Shown one piece after another: positions 1 to 5,181 of a DNA stretch of 5,977 nucleotides. The translations under genes and the position numbers were made by a program. Origin of the DNA: Actinomycetes bacterium (GTDB taxonomy: Bacteria; Actinomycetota; Acidimicrobiia; Acidimicrobiales; RAAP-2). Under the pieces are notes generated by a model that worked only from the letters and a program-made list of their open reading frames with translations, had not been told where the DNA came from and ran no database searches. Within the stretch, counting starts at the first letter, position 1. Each line of letters begins with the position of its first letter. The stretch lies in NCBI GenBank assembly GCA_021850345.1, contig JAJZMN010000172.1, forward strand, positions 1 through 5,977, written 5' to 3'.

Positions 1-661
1 CGAAGACCTCCACGCGGTTCTTTCCGGCGCCTTTGGCCTCGTACATGGCCATGTCCGCATCTGCCAGCAGGCTCTCGGGAGAGGCGGAGGGATCGGCCGT
101 CGTCGCGCAGCCGATACTGGCGGTCAAGGCGATGGACTTGCCGGCGACCGAGAGCGGTACAGCGACCGCCTTGCGGATGCGGTCTGCCAGGCGGCAGGCG
201 GCCGCGAGGTCGGTGTCTTCGCTCACGACCACGAACTCGTCGCCCCCGAAGCGCGCGACGGTGTCGCAGGCACGCACGGCGCCGGTCAAGCGGTCGGCGA
301 CCGCAGCGACGACCGAGTCTCCGAGCGAGTGCCCGAGGGTGTCGTTGACCAGCTTGAAGTTGTCGAGGTCGACGAAGAACACCGAGACGCTGTTGCCGCT
401 GCGACCGAGCCGGGACAGGGCCGTCTCCAATCGGTCTTGGAGCAGCGTCCGGTTCGGCAGGTCGGTGAGTCCGTCGTGCACCGCCTGGCGACGCAGGGCT
501 TCTTCGACGTTGCGCCGGCTCAGCGCGGTGGCGAGGATGCTGGCGACCGTCTGGAAGAAGGCCACGTCGTCAGCACCGAATCGGGCTTGGCGGGGACTGC
601 GTGCGGCAAGCGCCCCGCGCGGTCCGCCCGCCGGAGCGATCGGGACCGCAGCCGCCGCGGC
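1..661 (-). CDS. Diguanylate cyclase: GAF tail plus GGDEF domain (partial, runs off left edge)
   Basis: The minus-strand frame open from about 661 to the window edge encodes the end of a GAF domain (reading ADDVAFFQTVA near 575-542) followed by a near-complete GGDEF domain. The metal/substrate region reads FFVDLDNFKLVND at about 379-341. The signature GGDEF lies at 247-233, and the RxxD product-inhibition I-site (R at 274-272, D at 265-263) sits exactly five residues before it. The C-terminal MYEAKGAGKNRV block lies at about 46-12. GGDEF domains with these residues make c-di-GMP from two GTP, so the catalytic part looks competent and feedback-inhibitable. The C-terminus is outside the window, so a following EAL domain cannot be excluded. 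No convincing start codon lies in this frame. The natural N-terminus (GTG 848) is in another frame, so this half may not be translated. The right boundary given here is approximate. Confidence 0.75.
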
Positions 662-848
662 CGAGCTCCCACACGACCGGCTCGAGCCGCACCAGGTGGC
701 AGTCGGGGACGCCGAGCGCGTGTGCGACAGCTGCGTGGATCCGTGCGACGAGGTGCTCCACCCGCCTGCCGCGTAGGGCGACCTTCCCGAGCTCGACAAG
801 TGTCTGCTGCTGGTGAGCTTGACGCCAGAGCAAGGAGAGATCCGTCAC
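570..848 (-). pseudogene. N-terminal GAF fragment of the diguanylate cyclase, out of frame with its GGDEF half
   Basis: A GTG at 848-846 opens a frame beginning MTDLSLLWRQAHQQQTLVEL. It continues through a helix and GAF start (AHALGVPDCHLVRLEP), the usual N-terminus of actinobacterial GAF-GGDEF proteins. It lies 18 bp after the stop of the upstream DUF916 gene, so it belongs to the same operon. Similarity ends near 685-670, and the frame then runs through unrelated residues to a stop at 570. The GAF continuation (VPIAPAGG, then ALAARSPRQARFGADD) is found from about 645 downward in a different frame. Only about a dozen residues separate the two recognisable parts, where a GAF domain usually has some 60-70. 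I infer an internal deletion that is not a multiple of three, or a sequencing/assembly error. Upstream of the GTG there is only a weak AAGG. Confidence 0.6.
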
Positions 849-866
849 GGCGTGCGCGCCTTACGC

Positions 867-1961
867 TCATCCGGCTTGCGGCCGGCGACGGCGCCGCAAG
901 ACGAGGAGGAGCGGGCTGCCGAGCCCGACTAGGGCGGCAGCATCGATTGCAGCGAGTTCGAGTGGAAAGCCCGAGGACGCGGGCATCGGCGGCGACGGAG
1001 CAAGGCTTGCCTCCTCCGGACCCACCGAGATGTCTCCTGTGAACCGCGAAACGACCCGCGGCATCCCGTCGACGCTGAGCGCGAGCTCCACGTGATAGCA
1101 GCCGGCCGCGAGCGGTCGGTCGAAGTACCACGGGTACGCGATGGACGTATGGGGAACGAACATGTCGAGCCGTCGCGCGGCCCGGGCGAGCACCGGCCCC
1201 CCTGGACTGCCGCATGCGCGCACGTCCCCGGTGAACGACGGCCTCTCGAGCACCGCGCCGGTGTTCGCCATCGGCACGGACAGCAGTTGGCGAGCGTTCC
1301 GGGCGTCGCGAACGCTGGGACGCCCGACCCGCACCCCGGCGCGAGCGGGACCCGGCACGTCGACCACGATCGCGATCACCTCCCTGGAGGTGAGCTGCAG
1401 GACCGCGGACGCGCCCGACGTGACCGCCGACCTGCGGGACTCGTCCGGCGACTGGGCGACGATCGCCGTCACGTACTGTCCCGGCGGCATCCGCGGGGGG
1501 ACCGTGGCAGTGAACGCGATGCGCACGTGGTGGTGGGCGGCGAGGGTGATGTCCGTGGCGGGGAGCCGCACCCACCCGGCGCTCCCGGCGTCGGACGTTG
1601 TCGACTGGCCGTAGGCCACGCCGCTCGTCGGGGCGGTGGAGGTGGCCGCGGCATAGAGGAGGTAGTGCGTCTGGAGCGTCCCCGGATTGGTCACGACGAC
1701 CGCGCCGCTCACCGACGCACCTGGCGCAAGCGTGAAGTGGAAGTAGCCGCCCGGCCCGGGCTGCACCGGGGAGAGCGCCGGTGCAGCCGGACCTGCGGCC
1801 GCGGACGCCATCTCTGGCGCCCCCACGAGGAGCATGAGCACGATGCCGCAGAGGACCGCGACGGCACGGGTGCCCAGCCGGAGAAGGGGCCCGACCAGGT
1901 CTGTGCCGTGCAGCGGCCCTAGGCCGACCTGCTCACCGCCACCTCGGAAGTCGACCCGCAC
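867..1961 (-). CDS. Membrane-anchored DUF916/DUF3324-like WxL-interacting surface protein
   Basis: This is a 364-residue exported protein starting at GTG 1961. A basic N-region is followed by a hydrophobic signal at about 33-48 and an Ala-rich cleavage zone near 52-57. Residues ~62-200 form a beta-rich domain with the DUF916 pattern: FTLAPGASVSGAVVVTNPG, then a VRLPATDITLAAH strand, then VPPRMPPGQYVTAIVAQSP. Residues ~205-315 resemble the second, DUF3324-like, beta domain (the LLSVPMANTGAVLERPSF strand pair). They contain two cysteines, C250 and C288, that could form a disulfide. A C-terminal membrane segment at ~335-355 followed by RRRRR fits an inside anchor. In Firmicutes such proteins bind WxL-domain surface proteins and peptidoglycan. 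Here the gene directly follows a WxL-like gene with 9 bp between stop and start, so pairing is likely. The long signal N-region leaves a small doubt about the start, but the ribosome site favours 1961. Confidence 0.82.
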   Translation of the reverse strand: MRVDFRGGGEQVGLGPLHGTDLVGPLLRLGTRAVAVLCGIVLMLLVGAPEMASAAAGPAAPALSPVQPGPGGYFHFTLAPGASVSGAVVVTNPGTLQTHYLLYAAATSTAPTSGVAYGQSTTSDAGSAGWVRLPATDITLAAHHHVRIAFTATVPPRMPPGQYVTAIVAQSPDESRRSAVTSGASAVLQLTSREVIAIVVDVPGPARAGVRVGRPSVRDARNARQLLSVPMANTGAVLERPSFTGDVRACGSPGGPVLARAARRLDMFVPHTSIAYPWYFDRPLAAGCYHVELALSVDGMPRVVSRFTGDISVGPEEASLAPSPPMPASSGFPLELAAIDAAALVGLGSPLLLVLRRRRRPQAG

Positions 1962-1973
1962 CTCGGATCCTTA
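1962..1973 (-). promoter_or_regulatory. Ribosome binding site overlapping the upstream stop codon
   Basis: On the minus strand AAGGA (1972-1968) lies six bases before the GTG start at 1961 and shares two bases with the TAA stop (1973-1971) of the WxL-like gene. This fixes GTG 1961 as the start of the DUF916 gene. It implies translational coupling, so the two surface proteins are likely made in linked amounts. Confidence 0.7.
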
Positions 1974-2876
1974 CGGGCCTTGGACGATCGAGTACTGGAC
2001 CTTGGCCGAGTAGGTGGCGGTCCAGGTGCTCGGGTCCGTCTGGATGCGCACGCCGGGCTTCACGAGATACGTGCCCATGCCCGTGCCCTGGGCGGCGGAG
2101 AGGAACTTCACCGCACTCCCGAGCTGATCGACTGTGGCGCGTGTTCCGGTGACCAGGGTGTTTGTCCCGACGAGGGTGGGCGGTGTGCTCGAGGTCCCGG
2201 TCTGCTTGGTCACCGACCCGGCGGCGCTGTCGAGCGAGAAGGCTGTGGCGCTCTCCGTGCCCACCTTGATCCGGTACTCGGCTCCCGACGGGTACGCCTT
2301 GCCGGAAGCGAAGTCGATCTTGACGCCGAGGGTGCCGATCGTGGCCGGTGTCCCGTTGGTCGCGGTCCCGGACCCACCCGTGTTGCCCGCAGTCTTCGTG
2401 TTGGAGGTCCAGGTATAGGGCGTGAAGGTTGTGGACCCGCCTGTGCTCACGGTGACCGTGTACTCGACCCCGTCCGCCGTGCCGGTGTAGGAGAAGGCGC
2501 CCGCTGTCCCGAGCGCGGCTGCGGTGCCGCCTACCTGCGTCCACTTGCCCGTGTAGGTGAGGTCGCTCACCGCGACGGTCCCGTTCCAACCTGTCCCCGA
2601 GCCGGTCGTGTCGCTCCATGTCGCTGCCGGCAGAACGCCAGTGGCGCTTCCTGCGACCGGGACCGAGATCGTCTCCGGCGTGGTCGTCCCGATGGAGAGC
2701 GAGCCCGCCGTCGCCGCCATGCTGGTCGTTCCCGTCCCTGGTGTGGCGGCGAGCGCGACGGCCGTCGGCCCCGCTGCCACCGCGACGATGCCCACCGATG
2801 CGCCGATCGCCAACCGACGTCGGGTGCGTGCGGACACGATCCTGCGCGCCGCGCGCGCAGCCACTCTTCTCTCCAT
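1971..2876 (-). CDS. Secreted WxL-like surface protein
   Basis: This is a 301-residue Thr/Ser/Gly-rich secreted protein starting at ATG 2876. The N-terminus is strongly basic (MERRVAARAARR, then RTRRR), followed by a hydrophobic segment at ~22-43 and a likely signal-peptidase site near ALAA|TPG. The mature part matches the WxL-like layout of actinobacteria. It has an N-terminal SLSIGTTTPETISVPV strand, WSDTTGSGTGWNGTVAVS at 87-104 (equivalent to the family's D-x-RGTGxGW block), a repeat-like GTLGVKIDFASGKAYPSGAEY section at ~181-201, and a C-terminal YLVKPGVRIQTD...ATYSAKVQYSIVQGP at 270-301. The literal Trp-x-Leu signatures are absent (GWN-GT and QYSI instead), so the assignment is by pattern and by the DUF916 neighbour. 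It has no LPXTG and no membrane anchor and is probably held at the surface by its partner. An upstream in-frame start at 3023 would add 49 hydrophilic residues before the signal peptide and is disfavoured. AGGGAG ten bases before ATG 2876 supports this start. Confidence 0.75.
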   Translation of the reverse strand: MERRVAARAARRIVSARTRRRLAIGASVGIVAVAAGPTAVALAATPGTGTTSMAATAGSLSIGTTTPETISVPVAGSATGVLPAATWSDTTGSGTGWNGTVAVSDLTYTGKWTQVGGTAAALGTAGAFSYTGTADGVEYTVTVSTGGSTTFTPYTWTSNTKTAGNTGGSGTATNGTPATIGTLGVKIDFASGKAYPSGAEYRIKVGTESATAFSLDSAAGSVTKQTGTSSTPPTLVGTNTLVTGTRATVDQLGSAVKFLSAAQGTGMGTYLVKPGVRIQTDPSTWTATYSAKVQYSIVQGP

Positions 2877-2960
2877 GCTTCCCCATCTCCCTTCCCGCAC
2901 GAGTCGCGACAGCGCCCGCGCTTCCCCTTTACACGTTGCCGGCCGGCGCCGCGCTGCGGC

Positions 2961-2996
2961 GTGGGGACCGGCGTCCCCGTGGGGACCGGCGTCCCC
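2961..2996. repeat. Two tandem 18-bp units, each a perfect hairpin
   Basis: GTGGGGACCGGCGTCCCC occurs at 2961-2978 and again without change at 2979-2996. Within each unit GGGGAC and GTCCCC form a perfect 6-bp stem with a 4-base CGGC loop. The two hairpins are separated by GT. They lie about 85-120 bp upstream of the WxL-like start, so they are either a paired operator or part of the operon's 5' leader RNA. There is no T-run, so a classical terminator is unlikely. Confidence 0.8.
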
Positions 2997-3124
2997 TGTG
3001 TCGTCCTCATCGAGAGGACGCACTCACTCTGCGATGCGGGCTGCACTCCGTCAATGCTCCGAGCCGGCGATGTGACACAACGTCTACTCGCTCGTGACAT
3101 CGCGCCCAATCGGGTCTCTCTTGC

Positions 3125-3130
3125 TACGAT
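3125..3130 (+). promoter_or_regulatory. Possible -10 element (TACGAT) for the PAS-LuxR gene
   Basis: TACGAT matches four of six -10 consensus positions and lies about 60 bp upstream of the regulator start. No good -35 is found 16-18 bases upstream; the nearest TTGACA-like sequence (GTGACA, 3094-3099) is 25 bases away. The call is therefore weak. Confidence 0.25.
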
Positions 3131-3136
3131 CCGAAA

Positions 3137-3147
3137 TCACGCAGTGA
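3137..3147. promoter_or_regulatory. Candidate operator: TCAC-GCA-GTGA inverted repeat
   Basis: A perfect 4+4 inverted repeat with a 3-base centre lies just after the possible -10 and 40 bp before the regulator start. GTGAC also recurs at 3072 (within TGTGACACA) and at 3094. This is a plausible autoregulatory site, but its shortness makes chance occurrence possible. Confidence 0.25.
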
Positions 3148-3186
3148 CGTTGATCATTGGTCCGACGTAGGAGTGGGGAACCGTTG

Positions 3187-4206
3187 ATGGACCCGGGGGA
3201 CCGCGACCCGGTCTTCGAATACCGAGCGCTTGCGGAGACGGTCGGTCAGACCGAACTGCCGTTCGCGCTCTGGGAAGCGCCCTCGGCGACGATCCGCCTC
3301 GTCAACCGCGCGTTTGAAGAGCGAGTCGGCGTGGAGGCGCACCAGCTCGTCGGACGCCCATGGCCCGAATGCTGGCATCCGCGTGAAGCGGCACTGGCCT
3401 GTGCGACTGCAGTTGCGAGGGGAGCGGTCGAGGCGCTGTGGGCGAAACGCCGGATCGAGCACCATGGGAGCACAGAGCGCGTCTGGGTCTGGGTGCGCCG
3501 GGTGATGCTCGGGAACATGGTCGGAGGGCTGACCGTCATCGTTCCCGACGTGGACCTGCACAGCTTCGAGCGTGACGGGCGGACAGACTGGCCCCACTCG
3601 ATCTGCATCGCGACCGGAATCGCCGACGAGCGATGGCATATCCAGCACGCGAGCGCAGAGCTCGAAGAGATCACGAACGTCCCGGTCTCTGCGCTCATCG
3701 GCCGACCGTTGGGCGATGTCGTCGGCTTTTCGGGCGGGGAGCCCGTCGCTCGTCGACGCGTGGCGTCGTGGACCGGGATGTCCGAGCAGGTGACGGTACG
3801 GCGCGTTGGGGACAGACCCGTCGTCGCGTCGTTTGCCTGTGCTCCTTTGGAGGATGCTCTCCATCGACGTACCTTGTTCGCGATCATCGCGGAGGTGCCG
3901 GCACCCGACGCCGCTCGAGCCGATGAGCTCGAGCGGCATCTCCGGCGGATCGGTGCCGAGCTGCGTGCAGCGGGTGTCCTGGACAAGATGGACGCGCTCT
4001 TCGACCTCGTGGGGTCCGCCACACTCGACGGCCTCACCACGCGTCAATGGGAGATCCTCGGTCGTCTCCGGCAAGGGGAGCGGGTTGCGTCCATCGCGAG
4101 CCACCTTTACCTCAGCCAAAGCACGGTGAGAAACCACCTCTCCGTCATCTTTCGCAAGTTCGGCGTCCACTCGCAGGCAGAGCTGATGGAGCGACTCCGA
4201 CGCTAA
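3187..4206 (+). CDS. PAS-PAS-LuxR family transcriptional regulator
   Basis: This is a 339-residue cytoplasmic DNA-binding sensor. Residues ~22-121 form a PAS-like fold (ALWEAPSATIRLVNRAFEERVG, then a VWVWVRRVMLGNMVGGLTVIV sheet). Residues ~138-237 form a second PAS-like fold (RWHIQHASAELEEITNVPVSALIGRPL, ending FAIIAEVP). A charged, probably helical linker (~240-275) leads to a C-terminal LuxR/GerE HTH at ~281-339, with LTTRQWEILGRLRQGERVASIA, SQSTVRNHLSVIFRKFGVHS and AELM in the standard order. There is no REC phosphoacceptor domain and no transmembrane segment, so the signal is probably a ligand or cofactor bound by a PAS domain; which one cannot be read. ATG 3187 is chosen because GGGGAA ends six bases before it and AGGAG thirteen before it; in-frame starts at 3157 or TTG 3184 are less likely. 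The gene diverges from the WxL-like/DUF916/GGDEF operon, which makes that operon and its own promoter the obvious targets (inference). Confidence 0.85.
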   Translation: MDPGDRDPVFEYRALAETVGQTELPFALWEAPSATIRLVNRAFEERVGVEAHQLVGRPWPECWHPREAALACATAVARGAVEALWAKRRIEHHGSTERVWVWVRRVMLGNMVGGLTVIVPDVDLHSFERDGRTDWPHSICIATGIADERWHIQHASAELEEITNVPVSALIGRPLGDVVGFSGGEPVARRRVASWTGMSEQVTVRRVGDRPVVASFACAPLEDALHRRTLFAIIAEVPAPDAARADELERHLRRIGAELRAAGVLDKMDALFDLVGSATLDGLTTRQWEILGRLRQGERVASIASHLYLSQSTVRNHLSVIFRKFGVHSQAELMERLRR

Positions 4207-4212
4207 GGCGCT

Positions 4213-4231
4213 GTGCGGCGTGGAGCCGCGC
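4213..4231 (+). terminator. Possible terminator hairpin after the regulator gene
   Basis: GTGCGGC (4213-4219) pairs with GCCGCGC (4225-4231) around the loop GTGGA, giving seven pairs including one G-U, seven bases after the TAA stop. No U-tract follows, so it may be a weak or Rho-assisted terminator or an mRNA 3' protective stem. Confidence 0.35.
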
Positions 4232-4300
4232 GCGCGACGTCCTGCCGTCCTCGAGCAAGGTTCCGGCCGCCGGGCACGGAGCAACCTGAGTACGCTGGCC

Positions 4301-4345
4301 GATGGTCCGCAGGTCCGCGGTCCGCGGTCCGATGGTCCGCAGGTC
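4301..4345. repeat. GGTCCG mini-repeat cluster upstream of the PRC-barrel gene
   Basis: GATGGTCCGCAGGTC occurs at 4301-4315 and exactly again at 4331-4345. Between them is a 7-bp tandem, TCCGCGG at 4314-4320 and 4321-4327. Counted by core, GGTCCG recurs at 4304, 4312, 4319, 4326 and 4334, every 7-8 bases. It ends about 40 bp before the start codon of the next gene. Confidence 0.8.
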
Positions 4346-4386
4346 AAGACCGTCCGCCTGGTCGCAGCCGACGCAAGGGGGTGTTT

Positions 4387-5025
4387 GTGAGCGAGACAGT
4401 GCCGTTCACCTTTGGAGCGATCGTGAGTTGCCGTGACGGCGCGTGCGGGGAGCTCCGGCGTGCGGTCGTGGACTCGACCACGTACACGATTTCTCACCTC
4501 GTCGTCGAGGCTCCGCACGGGAAGCCCAAGGGCCGGATGGTGCCGATCGACCTCGTCGAGACCACCGCTGGAGGAGATGTCCGCCTCCGCTGCACGCTGG
4601 CCGATTACGAGTCGCTCGACGAAGCCGAGCAGAAGGACCTGCGGACAGAGATGACGCTGGACGTGGAGTCTCAACGCGCGGAGGTGCAGACAATGTCCAG
4701 ACTGGTCGGGCTGCACTTCGACTTCGGCATGGGGCTCCGCCCGGCGCGCAGAGCAGTCACGGAGGACAACATCCCCGAAGGCGAAGGGGAGATCCTCCAG
4801 GGCCAGCATGTCCACGCCTCCGACGGCCCCGTGGGTCACCTCAAAGGAATTCGCGCCGATCGGCTGGACCACAAGGTGACGTGCCTCCTGCTCGACGAAG
4901 GACACCTGTGGGGCGAGAAGGAGGTAGCGATCCCGATCGGCGCGGTGAAGTACGTCTTCGACGACGGCGTTCATCTGCGCCTCACGAAGAAAGAAGTGGG
5001 CGACCTGGCTCCGCTGGCGGGTTGA
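4387..5025 (+). CDS. PRC-barrel domain protein with two barrel repeats
   Basis: This is a 212-residue soluble protein. Residues ~6-90 form a first PRC-barrel-like unit (FTFGAIVSCRDGACGELRR, then TISHLVVEA, then GRMVPIDLVE). Residues ~133-205 form a second unit of the same layout (ILQGQHVHASDGPVGHLKGI, then KVTCLLLDEG, then EKEVAIPIGAVKYV, then GVHLRLTKKEV). An acidic helical stretch and a linker with LHFDFGMGLRPARR lie between them. PRC barrels are small beta barrels found in photosynthetic reaction-centre H subunits and in RimM-type RNA-processing proteins; actinobacterial stand-alone forms have no settled function. No signal peptide or membrane segment is seen. GTG 4387 is chosen because AAGGGG (4375-4380) lies six bases upstream; GTG 4381 is too close to that site, and 4213 would add low-complexity sequence. 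The gene follows the regulator by 180 bp in the same direction, and co-transcription is possible. Confidence 0.8.
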   Translation: MSETVPFTFGAIVSCRDGACGELRRAVVDSTTYTISHLVVEAPHGKPKGRMVPIDLVETTAGGDVRLRCTLADYESLDEAEQKDLRTEMTLDVESQRAEVQTMSRLVGLHFDFGMGLRPARRAVTEDNIPEGEGEILQGQHVHASDGPVGHLKGIRADRLDHKVTCLLLDEGHLWGEKEVAIPIGAVKYVFDDGVHLRLTKKEVGDLAPLAG

Positions 5026-5058
5026 TCTCGGCCGGGTGACAGCCGCCCGCGAGCCAGG
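5004..5058 (+). terminator. Nested long hairpin across the PRC-barrel stop codon
   Basis: CCTGGCTC (5004-5011) pairs perfectly with GAGCCAGG (5051-5058). Directly inside, GCGGG (5017-5021) pairs with CCCGC (5046-5050), with a five-base bulge on the left arm. At the tip CGGC (5029-5032) pairs with GCCG (5042-5045). The three stacked stems enclose the TGA at 5023-5025. No U-tract follows. The structure could be a Rho-independent-like terminator without a U-tail, an mRNA stabiliser, or a drag on translation termination. Confidence 0.45.
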
Positions 5059-5181
5059 CGCGCCGATCGGTGCTCCCCACCCGACGTGCCTGGACCGTTG
5101 GTCGGACGATGGCCGTCCCGGGGGCGCGCAGCATTGCTGGCGAGGAATGGCGCTGCCCGTCCCGGCGTTCCTCCTGGCGTG

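Larger units (their letters stand above)
2877..3186. promoter_or_regulatory. Divergent intergenic control region
   Basis: The 310 bp between the leftward surface operon and the rightward regulator gene hold no credible gene. From left to right they contain the ribosome site of the WxL-like gene (CTCCCT on the plus strand, 2887-2892), a GC-rich segment with a tandem hairpin repeat (2961-2996), and an AT-richer segment (about 3050-3160) with several GTGAC-containing motifs and a TACGAT box. Nearest the regulator lies its purine-rich ribosome site (AGGAG 3169-3173 and GGGGAA 3175-3180). The promoters for both directions must lie here, but none has a convincing paired -35/-10, which would fit activator-dependent transcription. 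A LuxR-type regulator encoded beside such a spacer commonly binds it; that is inference here. Confidence 0.55.
4207..4386. other. 180-bp spacer between regulator and PRC-barrel gene
   Basis: The spacer holds no convincing gene. It contains a hairpin just after the regulator stop (4213-4231), a GGTCCG-rich repeat cluster (4301-4345) and the AAGGGG ribosome site (4375-4380) of the next gene. The upstream extension of the PRC-barrel frame through this stretch (from 4213) is Arg/Pro/Ser-rich low-complexity and looks non-coding. Confidence 0.5.

Noticed and set aside
33..776. Plus-strand open frame (247 codons) opposite the cyclase
   Set aside because: It is antisense to the clear GGDEF coding sequence and has Ser/Arg/Ala-rich shadow composition.
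520..1575. Minus-strand open frame (351 codons) overlapping the DUF916 gene and the cyclase
   Set aside because: It overlaps the DUF916 coding region in another frame and is Arg/Pro-rich with no recognisable domain.
2790..2876. Tat signal peptide on the WxL-like protein
   Set aside because: Arginine runs occur before the hydrophobic segment, but the residues after RR do not clearly match the SRRxFLK pattern; a Sec signal explains the data as well.
2961..2996. Rho-independent terminator or known riboswitch
   Set aside because: No T-run follows either hairpin on either strand, and the conserved cores of c-di-GMP or other common riboswitches are not visible.
2877..3023. N-terminal extension of the WxL-like protein from 3023
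   Set aside because: It would put 49 hydrophilic residues before the signal peptide; ATG 2876 has a ribosome site and a normal signal layout.
1980..3170. Plus-strand open frame (396 codons) opposite the WxL-like gene and the divergent spacer
   Set aside because: It is antisense to a gene with a signal peptide and family pattern, crosses the control region and has no domain resemblance.
4301..4345. CRISPR-like array
   Set aside because: The units are 7-15 bp with almost no spacers, and no cas genes are present; it is a simple tandem repeat cluster.
4213..4386. N-terminal extension of the PRC-barrel protein from 4213
   Set aside because: The extension encodes Arg/Pro/Trp-rich low-complexity residues across the repeat cluster, whereas AAGGGG is well placed for GTG 4387.
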